Positions 1-5,894 of a stretch of 8,933 nucleotides of DNA are shown piece after piece. Location of the stretch: contig JAEWLI010000127.1 in the NCBI GenBank assembly GCA_023393375.1, positions 1 to 8,933 of the forward strand, given 5' to 3'. Source of the DNA: Bacteroidota bacterium. GTDB taxonomy: Bacteria; Bacteroidota; Bacteroidia; Cytophagales; Cyclobacteriaceae. The notes under the pieces were generated by a model. That model was not told the origin of the DNA. It ran no database searches and saw nothing but the letters and a program-made list of their open reading frames with translations. Positions within the stretch are counted from its first letter, which is position 1, and the number at the start of each line of letters is the position of its first letter. The translations under genes were made by a program, and so were the position numbers.

Positions 1-20
1 TTAATGGTGGTCTTCTTCAT
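1..20 (-). CDS. Possible 5' end of a further minus-strand gene, cut by window edge
   Basis: An ATG at 20-18 on the minus strand opens a frame reading MKKTTI before it leaves the window. It lies 54 bases downstream of the M48 peptidase stop and in the same direction. A Lys-Lys start followed by Thr is common at the beginning of exported proteins, but six codons prove nothing. No Shine-Dalgarno site is seen, which is normal in this phylum. A competing 9-codon frame starting at 30 stops at 3-1 and is too short to be a gene. Confidence 0.25.
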
Positions 21-74
21 TTAAAAACATTTTTTACAAGTATACGGATTTCTCAAAACAGAAAAAATCGTATG

Positions 75-878
75 TTATTTCAACATATTTTTAAATTCCT
101 GATAACTATCTGGATCATATGGTGAAATGGAGCAATTCACCTCATTTGCTTTAGAATTGATCGCTTCTACCCGATTTTCAGGTGATGGATGTGTACTTAG
201 GAATTGCGCAATGTCGCTGGCTTCATCATTTTCAATTAGTTTCTCAAAAAAGGAAGCTGCCCCATTGCATTGATAAGGAGTAGAGGAAAGGTATTGTACA
301 GAAAAATCGTCAGCTTCTGATTCTGCATCACGACTAAAATACAACATAGTGAGATTTCCTGCCAATGCAGCTGCTATCTCCTTAATAGCCCCTGGATCAT
401 TGCCCAAAACTATACTCAACAATATTTGAAGGCCATATACCTTTTGAAGCTGTTTTATGGTATGCCGCTGATCAGCATGAGCAATTTCATGTCCTATCAC
501 GCCAGCCAGATCATCCTCCTTTTCCAAATAGTTTATTAAACCAGTATATACGTAAATGTATCCACCAGGTGCTGCAAAAGCATTTCTAACGTCCTGATCA
601 ATGATCCTAACTTCCCATGCAAATTCATCGCGATATGTAACTGCATCTGATGATAATATTTTATCAACAATATTATTTAAATAATTATAAGCTTCGGGGT
701 ATTGGGCAGGATCCAATACCGGATATTCGGTAGGGTTTGATGCAATTTCCTGAGCAAGCTGCGCCCCCAATTGTTTGTCATCCTCTATTGAAAATATGAT
801 TAAATCATTATTCTTGTCGCATGCCGATATAATAAATATAATGGCAAATAAAAAAGGTAGATAAAGTTTAGTTTTCAT
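75..878 (-). CDS. M48 family zinc metallopeptidase, lipoprotein
   Basis: A secreted, lipid-anchored zinc endopeptidase, probably acting in protein quality control in the periplasm or at the outer membrane. The N-terminus is a lipoprotein signal: a basic MKTK, a hydrophobic stretch, and the lipobox ISAC with the modified Cys at residue 20. The zinc site HEIAH lies at 130-134, with catalytic Glu131. The third ligand is most likely Glu186 in the ESEAD stretch (186-190). Just upstream is APGGYIYVYTGL (103-114), typical of this family, and near the C-terminus THPSPENR (229-236), also common in M48 lipoproteins. At 267 residues it is a compact single-domain member without the TPR repeats of BepA. 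It follows ribF by 73 bases in the same direction. I see no convincing promoter in the gap, so it may be read through from ribF. The exact substrate cannot be told from sequence. Confidence 0.93.
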   Translation of the reverse strand: MKTKLYLPFLFAIIFIISACDKNNDLIIFSIEDDKQLGAQLAQEIASNPTEYPVLDPAQYPEAYNYLNNIVDKILSSDAVTYRDEFAWEVRIIDQDVRNAFAAPGGYIYVYTGLINYLEKEDDLAGVIGHEIAHADQRHTIKQLQKVYGLQILLSIVLGNDPGAIKEIAAALAGNLTMLYFSRDAESEADDFSVQYLSSTPYQCNGAASFFEKLIENDEASDIAQFLSTHPSPENRVEAINSKANEVNCSISPYDPDSYQEFKNMLK

Positions 879-951
879 TTATTGATTCGTTCTTGATATC
901 TATTTAACTAAAATGTGATGAGACAGTTTGTAGGTAGGTTGAATTTGCACC

Positions 952-1899
952 TTAATCGTTGCGGTCTCCTACCCTTGATAATATTCTTGTTGCTGTTTCG
1001 TAATCCCTGTGAAGTTGAAGTTGCAATTCATGCAAGTTTTCAAATTTTGCTTCATCCCTAAATTTATAGATAAAATGAATGGTAAGCTGGTTGTTGTATA
1101 TGTCCTTATCAAAATTAAATATATTAACTTCTATGGTTCTATCTGACAGGCCAATTGTAGGGCGAAATCCTATACTTAGCATCCCATCATAAAATACATT
1201 TTCAAATTCCACTCTTACAGCATAAATGCCATCGCCTGGTATAAGTTTATATTCGTTATCAGGCAAAATATTGGCAGTCGGAAAACCCAATTGTCTGCCA
1301 ATTTTATTTCCAGGGACCACCATACCAGTAATAGCATAATATCGACCCAAAAATTTACTTGCAAGATCCACATCCCCTTCAAGTAAAGCTTTTCTGATTT
1401 TGGTTGAGCTTACAGCGACATTATTTACATCCTGTTCTGGAATTTCCTCCACCTCAAAACCATATTGTTCAGAATTACTTTTAATATTCTCAAAACTTCC
1501 CTCCCGGTTTTTTCCAAATCGGTGATCATACCCTATTACCAATACTTTGGTGTTGATCTTTGCCAACAAGTATATTTTTATAAATTCAGCTGAACTTAGC
1601 TGGCTGAATTCGGCTGTAAAAGGGATTTTTATCAGATGATCAATGCCAGATTGTTCTAATAAGGTAGCTTTTTCATAGAAGGTGGTCAAAATTTTCAGAC
1701 TTTTATCTTCAGGGTTCAAAACATGTCTGGGATGAGGCCAAAAAGTCATGAGTACAGATTCACCATTTCTTTTTTTCGCGATAGAAATAAGCCTTTCAAT
1801 AATTTTTTGATGGCCGATATGTACACCATCAAATGATCCGATGGTAACCACAGCAAAATTCAGTTGCTCAAATTCTTGAATACCATTGTAAATCCTCAT
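952..1899 (-). CDS. ribF: Bifunctional riboflavin kinase / FAD synthetase RibF
   Basis: A cytoplasmic enzyme that phosphorylates riboflavin to FMN and then adenylylates FMN to FAD. Both halves are visible in the usual order. The N-terminal nucleotidyltransferase domain carries GSFDGVHIGH (21-30), the PHP around 55-57, GYDHRFGK (123-130) and SSTKIRKAL (164-172). The C-terminal kinase domain carries GNKIGRQLGFPTAN (197-210), PGDGIYAV (221-228), FRPTIG (245-250) and the likely catalytic Glu257 in IEVNIF. Length (315 residues) is normal for the bifunctional family, and no key motif is missing. The ATG overlaps the truB stop as ATGA (1896-1899), so the two are probably translationally coupled. RibF next to TruB is a widely conserved bacterial arrangement. 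Confidence 0.97.
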   Translation of the reverse strand: MRIYNGIQEFEQLNFAVVTIGSFDGVHIGHQKIIERLISIAKKRNGESVLMTFWPHPRHVLNPEDKSLKILTTFYEKATLLEQSGIDHLIKIPFTAEFSQLSSAEFIKIYLLAKINTKVLVIGYDHRFGKNREGSFENIKSNSEQYGFEVEEIPEQDVNNVAVSSTKIRKALLEGDVDLASKFLGRYYAITGMVVPGNKIGRQLGFPTANILPDNEYKLIPGDGIYAVRVEFENVFYDGMLSIGFRPTIGLSDRTIEVNIFNFDKDIYNNQLTIHFIYKFRDEAKFENLHELQLQLHRDYETATRILSRVGDRND

Positions 1900-2561
1900 G
1901 AAAAAATGAACTTTTCCTTTGAAACCCCCTCAGCCTGATCTACATGATAATTCCCGATTCGCACCCTTCGCAATTCTTTTAAATAAGCTCCCACACTTAA
2001 TTGAATACCAAAATCTCTCACGAGACTGCGGATATAGGTCCCTTTGGAGCAAACTATTCGAAAATGAACTTCAGGCAATTGAATTAAGGTTATTTCAAAT
2101 TCGCGGACGTGCACCTGTTTCGATTTGATCTCCGGATTTTCACCTTTCCTGGCTTTTTCATATAGACGTTCACCATTTACTTTTACTGCAGAATATACAG
2201 GGGGTACCTGTTCTATTATACCTATAAATGATGTTACTGTTTTCAAAATTTGCTCATCGGATACATGGTCATAGGGGCTTTCACTATCAAAAGCAGTTTC
2301 AAGATCTACCGAAGGTGTGGTTTTGCCAATTTCGAAGATTCCAGTGTATTCTTTTTCCTGGTCTTGAAAGTCGGAAATCTTTTTGGTCATTTTGCCGGTA
2401 CACAAAATCAATAAACCCGTAGCAAGAGGATCTAAAGTACCTGCATGGCCTACCTTTTTGTGGGGGGATGATTTACGTACTTTTTTCACTACGTCAAATG
2501 AAGTCCATCTGTACGGCTTATCAATTAATAATACTCTGCCTTCTGACTGATCCTGATCCAT
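1896..2561 (-). CDS. truB: tRNA pseudouridine-55 synthase TruB
   Basis: Isomerises U55 to pseudouridine in the T-loop of tRNAs, in the cytoplasm. The catalytic Asp is D44 in GHAGTLDPLATGLL (38-51). Other family marks are LLIDKP (11-16), KEYTG (70-74) with the active-site Tyr72, PPVYSAVKVNGERLYEKAR (120-138) and CSKGTYIRSL (171-180). At 221 residues it is well short of the E. coli enzyme (about 314) and ends soon after the catalytic domain, so it lacks the C-terminal PUA-like domain. This short form is usual in Bacteroidota, not a truncation. The gene starts 17 bases after the DUF3098 stop and overlaps ribF by 4 bases, so it sits in the middle of one transcription unit. Confidence 0.97.
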   Translation of the reverse strand: MDQDQSEGRVLLIDKPYRWTSFDVVKKVRKSSPHKKVGHAGTLDPLATGLLILCTGKMTKKISDFQDQEKEYTGIFEIGKTTPSVDLETAFDSESPYDHVSDEQILKTVTSFIGIIEQVPPVYSAVKVNGERLYEKARKGENPEIKSKQVHVREFEITLIQLPEVHFRIVCSKGTYIRSLVRDFGIQLSVGAYLKELRRVRIGNYHVDQAEGVSKEKFIFS

Positions 2562-2578
2562 ACTAATTGATAACTCTA

Positions 2579-2797
2579 CTATTTTTCTGACTTTTTCGAT
2601 TTTGCCATAATAGCAAAAAATTCAACGATAAAGCCGATCATGACCACCACCGGGCCTAAGGTAATTCCCAAAAAACCAAAACCATGTGGTTCTTTATCCA
2701 AAGTCATAATTAAAAAACCGAGCACGATGGTACCTATTCCCACCAGCATCAGGATGTAATTGGTCCGACTAAAGGCCAGTTTGTCTTTCTTGTCCAT
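2579..2797 (-). CDS. DUF3098 small membrane protein
   Basis: A 72-residue inner-membrane protein of unknown function. It matches the DUF3098 pattern of Bacteroidota as I know it: a charged N-terminus (MDKKDK), then FSRTNYILMLVGIGTIVLGF with a first membrane helix at about 13-32, a short loop holding DKEPHGFGF, and a second helix at about 43-65 (LGPVVVMIGFIVEFFAIMA), ending in a lysine-rich tail. Both ends are predicted to face the cytoplasm. Its ATG directly abuts the ftsX stop with no intervening base, so it is almost certainly co-translated with ftsX. This pairing recurs across the phylum and suggests an accessory role to FtsX or the division envelope, though that is inference from position only. 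Confidence 0.9.
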   Translation of the reverse strand: MDKKDKLAFSRTNYILMLVGIGTIVLGFLIMTLDKEPHGFGFLGITLGPVVVMIGFIVEFFAIMAKSKKSEK

Positions 2798-3697
2798 TTA
2801 ATATAATTCGTCTAAAGATAATTTTAAATATTTCTGAATGGCTTTATAGGCACTCAGAAATCCGATAAAAGCACCCATAAATAATAAAATTCCAAATAAA
2901 AACAAAATTTCATCCGGATGCTGTAGTTTATTAAGACCTTCGATCTGTTGTTGGGCATACCTTAATAAACCATATAAGAGCAGAGAAGCCAATAACCCTC
3001 CCAAAAGCCCATGTAATATGGCACGGGACAAAAATGGCTTTTTTATAAAGCTGCTTTTTGCACCTACTAATTGCATACTTCTAATCAGGAAACGTTGAGA
3101 AAATAAGGCCAGTTTAATAGTATTATTAATTAATATGGAAATTGCTAACAACAGAAAAACGAAAAATCCTATTAAAACAATCGAGATTTTTGCCAGATTA
3201 TTATTAATTGTATCAGCCAGATTTTCTGCGTATGTAGCTTCGAAAACACCACTGATTGCTTCCACATCTTTCTTCACTTGCTGAATCTCTTCCCTTCCCT
3301 GATAATTGATATTTATTTTAAAAGTATATGCATCCCTTAAGGGGTTATCCCCTAAAAAAGCAACTACATCTTCACCGGTATCATCGTAATATTGTTTTGC
3401 GGCTTCTTCTTTTGAAATGAATTGTATTTGAGGAATATTGTCCTGTTTTAACACATAATCTTTTTCAGAGAGTATAGCCTGAAGTTGCCTACGTTCGTTT
3501 TCAGCTATATTTTTCTGAAGATAAACCTGCATTTCCATGTTTGATTGAATCACTTCGGATAGATTTTTTGCATGGATAATCAGCAAACCAAACAAACCTA
3601 TTACAAACAAGGCAAGCGTAATGCTGAATACAACACTTACAAAAGGATAACTTCCAAGTCTTTTTTTCTTTTTGAACTTTGTATGTTGTGCTGACAT
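2798..3697 (-). CDS. ftsX: Cell division ABC-transporter-like permease FtsX
   Basis: The membrane half of the FtsEX complex, which uses ATP hydrolysis by FtsE to switch on peptidoglycan hydrolases at the septum. Topology fits: a lysine-rich cytoplasmic start (8-12), helix 1 at about 20-42, an extracytoplasmic domain of about 125 residues, then helices 2 (about 171-192), 3 (about 225-246) and 4 (about 264-285). Conserved marks include FLGDNPLRDAY (114-124) in the loop domain and the cytoplasmic segment NTIKLALFSQRFLIRSMQLV (192-211) followed by GAKSSFI. Length of 299 is normal. ftsE is not adjacent, which as far as I recall is usual in Bacteroidota. This is the first gene of the unit running down to ribF and perhaps the M48 peptidase. 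A TAACTTTG element lies 22 bases upstream of the start. Confidence 0.95.
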   Translation of the reverse strand: MSAQHTKFKKKKRLGSYPFVSVVFSITLALFVIGLFGLLIIHAKNLSEVIQSNMEMQVYLQKNIAENERRQLQAILSEKDYVLKQDNIPQIQFISKEEAAKQYYDDTGEDVVAFLGDNPLRDAYTFKININYQGREEIQQVKKDVEAISGVFEATYAENLADTINNNLAKISIVLIGFFVFLLLAISILINNTIKLALFSQRFLIRSMQLVGAKSSFIKKPFLSRAILHGLLGGLLASLLLYGLLRYAQQQIEGLNKLQHPDEILFLFGILLFMGAFIGFLSAYKAIQKYLKLSLDELY

Positions 3698-3718
3698 GGC
3701 TTTAAACTAAAATAGGAA

Positions 3719-3726
3719 CAAAGTTA
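3719..3726 (-). promoter_or_regulatory. Candidate -7 promoter element for ftsX (TAACTTTG)
   Basis: On the minus strand this reads TAACTTTG, a full match to the Bacteroidota -7 consensus TAnnTTTG. Transcription would begin about 5-8 bases downstream, leaving a leader of roughly 15 bases before the ftsX ATG. No good TTG or TTTG is found about 19 bases further upstream, so the -33 half is weak or missing. Position in the only sizeable gap ahead of the ftsX unit supports it. Confidence 0.45.
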
Positions 3727-3757
3727 GCTTATTTTACTAACTATTATTCCTATAAAG

Positions 3758-3774
3758 TATTATCTCAGATAATA
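3758..3774. repeat. Perfect 17-base palindrome between anti-sigma gene and ftsX
   Basis: TATTATCT-C-AGATAATA: two perfect 8-base arms around one central base. It starts 11 bases after the stop of the anti-sigma-like gene and lies about 32 bases upstream of the candidate ftsX -7 element. A one-base loop and A/T-rich arms make it a poor intrinsic terminator, so a dimeric DNA-binding protein site is the more natural reading. Chance in AT-rich DNA cannot be excluded. Confidence 0.4.
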
Positions 3775-3784
3775 AATAATATAA

Positions 3785-4651
3785 TTACTGATGTCGCGCT
3801 TCTTTTAGAATATTAAGTTCTTTGATGAGCGATTTATCACTTATGCTTTCCAAAGGTACGATATCCTTTTGATCAGGCATTATTGAATAATAAGAGCCAT
3901 CATATTGCAGGAATAATCGTCTGCCATTTTCCGTATTCAATTCGATCAATTCATACGGTGAGGCTGAGAAACGGCCATAAAGATATAATTTGCCGTCATA
4001 GTTCTGATATAGAAACTGATTTCTTCTTCCAGGAAGTTCCTGTACTTTTATCTCCAGTGACATTGCATCGTCGAAAGTATTAATGCTGGCATCAGTAGTC
4101 TTATCCAGATCCCCATCTTCGATAAACGGGGAGGTATCTTCAAAATTCAACATGATATCCGGCACCTGCACTTTCGGAATATAAAATTCTCTTTCCAAAG
4201 TTGTGTTTTTAGCTACATTGACCGGAGGTCTTGGTGTTTCTTCTATAACTTCTACAGGTTCATCGGATAATTGAACCATAGGCATGTCAGGAAGCTTTTC
4301 CACCATTTCCGTGGATTGAACAGCAGGAATGTCTATTTTTACAATATCGGTTGTTTCATTATTAAAATAAGTAAATGCTCCCCATATTACCATTGAAGTG
4401 ATACTAACCGAAGCTGCAATTTTAGCTAGATTTCCAAATTGTGGGACAGTATTTACATTGATCTGATCAAGCCGTGCTTTTATTTCAGTTTTTCGGTAAG
4501 ACTTGATTGAATTGATGATATCCTTTTGCAACTCAACTTCATTTTTTAGAAGTGGGTCGTGTAACAAAGCATTTTCAAACTCGGCCATTTCGGCAGCGCT
4601 CATTTTATGCTCAAGATATCGTTCTATTAACTCCAGTTGATGTTTTGCCAT
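3785..4651 (-). CDS. Putative membrane anti-sigma factor
   Basis: A 288-residue single-pass membrane protein, most likely the inhibitor of the sigma factor encoded just upstream. The N-terminal 75 residues are cytoplasmic and helical, with LIERYLEHKMSAAEMAEFEN (8-27) then ALLHDPLL (28-35), which resembles the N-terminus of Bacteroidota anti-sigma proteins but lacks the His/Cys residues of a zinc finger. One membrane helix lies at about 76-96. The outer part begins with a Pro/Glu-rich low-complexity stretch (about 110-165) and ends in a compact, Tyr-rich region with two similar blocks, NYDGKLYLYG (217-226) and QYDGSYYSIM (249-258), spaced 32 residues apart. The gene begins 2 bases after the sigma stop, so the two are co-expressed. 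Role is inferred from position and architecture. The signal it senses is unknown. Confidence 0.7.
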   Translation of the reverse strand: MAKHQLELIERYLEHKMSAAEMAEFENALLHDPLLKNEVELQKDIINSIKSYRKTEIKARLDQINVNTVPQFGNLAKIAASVSITSMVIWGAFTYFNNETTDIVKIDIPAVQSTEMVEKLPDMPMVQLSDEPVEVIEETPRPPVNVAKNTTLEREFYIPKVQVPDIMLNFEDTSPFIEDGDLDKTTDASINTFDDAMSLEIKVQELPGRRNQFLYQNYDGKLYLYGRFSASPYELIELNTENGRRLFLQYDGSYYSIMPDQKDIVPLESISDKSLIKELNILKEARHQ

Positions 4652-4653
4652 AA

Positions 4654-5193
4654 TTAATCCAAAAAGTCACTTGCTTTGTATCTTGATTTTATCAAAAGGT
4701 CAAGCCTTTTTTTACATTTGTATTTTTTTGTTTTAGCGGTATCTGTCGTTGCATAACCCAATTTTTCTGCAATGTCACTCATTGCCATTCCATCAAAATA
4801 ATAATAGGTCAATATTTTACGACAATTATCACCTAAGGCATTTATACATTCATTCACTATCTTTACTCTTTCAGCCTTATCGCTATCTATATATTCTATC
4901 TCATCCTTTTCATCATGAGATAGTCTACTTTTTCTGTCCAATTCCTTACGCCACAGGTTCAGGCAAATGCTGTACAAAAAAGTACTGATTTTGGAAGTAA
5001 GTACCAGATTGCCACCAATTACCTTTTGCCAAAAAACAATTAAAGCTTCCTGATAAATGTCTTTTGCCTCTTCTTCGGTTCCGTTATTGGAGATGACAAG
5101 CTTCACCATCATCCTGTAATGTTTCTTATACAGGTAATCAAGTGCCTTTTCATCGCCATTGCTAATTTTGGCTATAACTTCCGTATCTTTCAT
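4654..5193 (-). CDS. ECF-type RNA polymerase sigma factor
   Basis: A 179-residue group IV (extracytoplasmic function) sigma factor that would direct RNA polymerase to its own regulon. Region 2 covers about 17-85: ALDYLYKKHYRMMVKLVI (17-34), then EEAKDIYQEALIVFWQK (41-57) with the typical acidic/aromatic DIYQEALIVFW, and TFLYSICLNLWRKELDR (71-87). A charged linker (about 88-108) leads to region 4 (about 113-168), with LGDNCRKILTYYYFDGMAMS (120-139) and the helix-turn-helix DIAEKLGYATTDTAKTKKYK (140-159). No extra C-terminal domain is present. Two runs of seven A/T pairs (4707-4713 and 4723-4729) lie inside the helix-turn-helix coding part. It is first in a two-gene unit with the putative anti-sigma partner, and a TATATTTG element sits upstream. 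Confidence 0.93.
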   Translation of the reverse strand: MKDTEVIAKISNGDEKALDYLYKKHYRMMVKLVISNNGTEEEAKDIYQEALIVFWQKVIGGNLVLTSKISTFLYSICLNLWRKELDRKSRLSHDEKDEIEYIDSDKAERVKIVNECINALGDNCRKILTYYYFDGMAMSDIAEKLGYATTDTAKTKKYKCKKRLDLLIKSRYKASDFLD

Positions 5194-5244
5194 TAGTTAA
5201 TACCGCGCCTTCAAAAATTGTAACCAGTAAGATTGAATTTATTT

Positions 5245-5252
5245 CAAATATA
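5245..5252 (-). promoter_or_regulatory. Candidate -7 promoter element for the sigma-factor gene (TATATTTG)
   Basis: Minus-strand TATATTTG is a full match to TAnnTTTG. It would give a leader of about 40-45 bases before the sigma ATG at 5193. The expected -33 TTG is absent; instead an inverted repeat fills that position (5256-5275), which would suit a promoter needing an activator or an alternative sigma factor. Confidence 0.45.
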
Positions 5253-5255
5253 ACA

Positions 5256-5275
5256 GATCATAAAACTACATGATC
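5256..5275. repeat. Inverted repeat GATCAT-N8-ATGATC ahead of the sigma promoter
   Basis: Perfect 6-base arms at 5256-5261 and 5270-5275 around 8 bases. The dyad begins 3 bases upstream of the candidate -7 element, on the gene's own strand, and covers the place where a -33 box should be. Half-site spacing of about 14 bases, centre to centre, is plausible for a dimeric regulator. No regulator is identified. Confidence 0.4.
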
Positions 5276-5608
5276 CCATTCATTTTTTAACTGCCATCTT
5301 TTAATAGATATTACATTATGTACCAGTTTGTTTTACATTTTTGAAAAAAAATACATTATTAATTGAAGTTGGCCTTCGATAAATTACTAAATTATGATGA
5401 AATAAAATATATTTTAAAAAAACTCAATTTAACTCCCACAAAGCTATAGTGTGAATAAAATGTTAATTGCCTAACAATAGATAAAAACAAAATATTGGAA
5501 GAACATTTGGGTGGGATGAAATTTTTTGATGAGACAATAAAAATCATAACTTTTGCTCTGCTATTCTAATTTTGTCAATATATTATTTTGCAAAGCATCA
5601 TGAAATGA

Positions 5609-5666
5609 ATTATACAAGTGCAATTGTTATATATGTGGAAATGTTATATATGCCAGTGTTATACAG
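5609..5666 (+). repeat. Four imperfect repeats centred on TTATA, about 17-base period
   Basis: TTATA cores start at 5610, 5627, 5644 and 5659, giving steps of 17, 17 and 15 bases. The two middle copies share the 11-mer TGTTATATATG exactly (5625-5635 and 5642-5652). The fourth reads TGTTATACAG (5657-5666) and the first ATTATACAAG (5609-5618), so the outer copies share TTATACA(A)G and the inner ones TATATATG. It is too short and irregular to be a CRISPR array. Confidence 0.5.
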
Positions 5667-5670
5667 ACCT

Positions 5671-5729
5671 AATAAGAAATTTTAGAAAAAAAATAAGAAA
5701 TTTTGTTTATCTAACCACATAATTTCTTA
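5671..5729. repeat. Two direct copies of AATAAGAAATTTT plus an inverted partial copy
   Basis: The 13-mer occurs exactly at 5671-5683 and 5692-5704, a step of 21 bases, or two helical turns. The reverse complement of its core, AATTTCTTA, follows at 5721-5729. The second direct copy and the inverted copy could also pair as a 9-base stem with an 18-base loop (5694-5702 with 5721-5729). The low complexity of the region weakens the case. Confidence 0.45.
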
Positions 5730-5862
5730 ATATTGCCATGACAAATTTCCCTTCATGGAATCTTGTTTTTTTAGGACCAAAGAGAATCAAATAAATCAGC
5801 CCTCATTTTATTTTATTAGTTTATTGAGTTATTTAATTTATTTAAATCCCGCTATTGTTGGG

Positions 5863-5889
5863 TGTAGATCTGAGAATTCTACAGGAGGT
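5863..5889 (+). promoter_or_regulatory. Strong Shine-Dalgarno site with adjoining hairpin
   Basis: AGGAGGT at 5883-5889 is a near-full match to the anti-Shine-Dalgarno end of 16S rRNA, six bases (counted from the last G of AGGAGG) before the ATG at 5895. It fixes this start codon. Just before it, TGTAGA (5863-5868) and TCTACA (5878-5883) form a perfect 6-base stem with a 9-base loop; the last stem base is the first A of AGGAGG. None of the other genes here shows a comparable site, and the phylum as a whole rarely uses one. Confidence 0.75.
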
Positions 5890-5894
5890 AATTT

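Larger units (their letters stand above)
5194..5894. other. Long gene-free, AT-rich intergenic region between divergent genes
   Basis: About 700 bases separating the divergent sigma-factor gene and the 502-residue protein gene. I see no credible coding frame, tRNA or known riboswitch. Its contents are the sigma-side promoter and dyad (5245-5275), a TAATTTTG promoter-like octamer on the plus strand (5567-5574) without a partner -33 box, a set of TTATA-centred repeats (5609-5666), direct and inverted copies of AATAAGAAATTTT (5671-5729), and a hairpin directly before a strong ribosome binding site (5863-5888). The stretch 5276-5560 shows nothing specific that I can name. The region may hold an unrecognised small RNA or a long leader. 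Confidence 0.6.

Noticed and set aside
1..30. A 9-codon minus-strand frame from ATG at 30 to TAA at 3-1
   Set aside because: Too short and without context; an upstream in-frame stop at 36-34 shows it is not the end of a longer gene.
1919..2128. Open frame of 69 codons on the plus strand inside truB
   Set aside because: It lies wholly opposite a motif-complete TruB and its translation shows no domain or composition of a real protein.
2228..2422. Open frame of 64 codons on the plus strand inside truB
   Set aside because: Antisense to conserved TruB codons, with an His/Phe/Arg-rich composition typical of shadow frames.
3883..4083. Open frame of 66 codons on the plus strand inside the anti-sigma-like gene
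   Set aside because: Antisense shadow without start signal or recognisable features; the minus-strand gene has a coherent architecture.
4749..4988. Open frame of 79 codons on the plus strand inside the sigma-factor gene
   Set aside because: Antisense to a clear ECF sigma factor; the peptide is His/Tyr/Ser-rich noise.
5609..5666. TTATA repeat set as a CRISPR array
   Set aside because: Repeats are about 11 bases and imperfect, spacers are 4-6 bases, and no cas gene is nearby.
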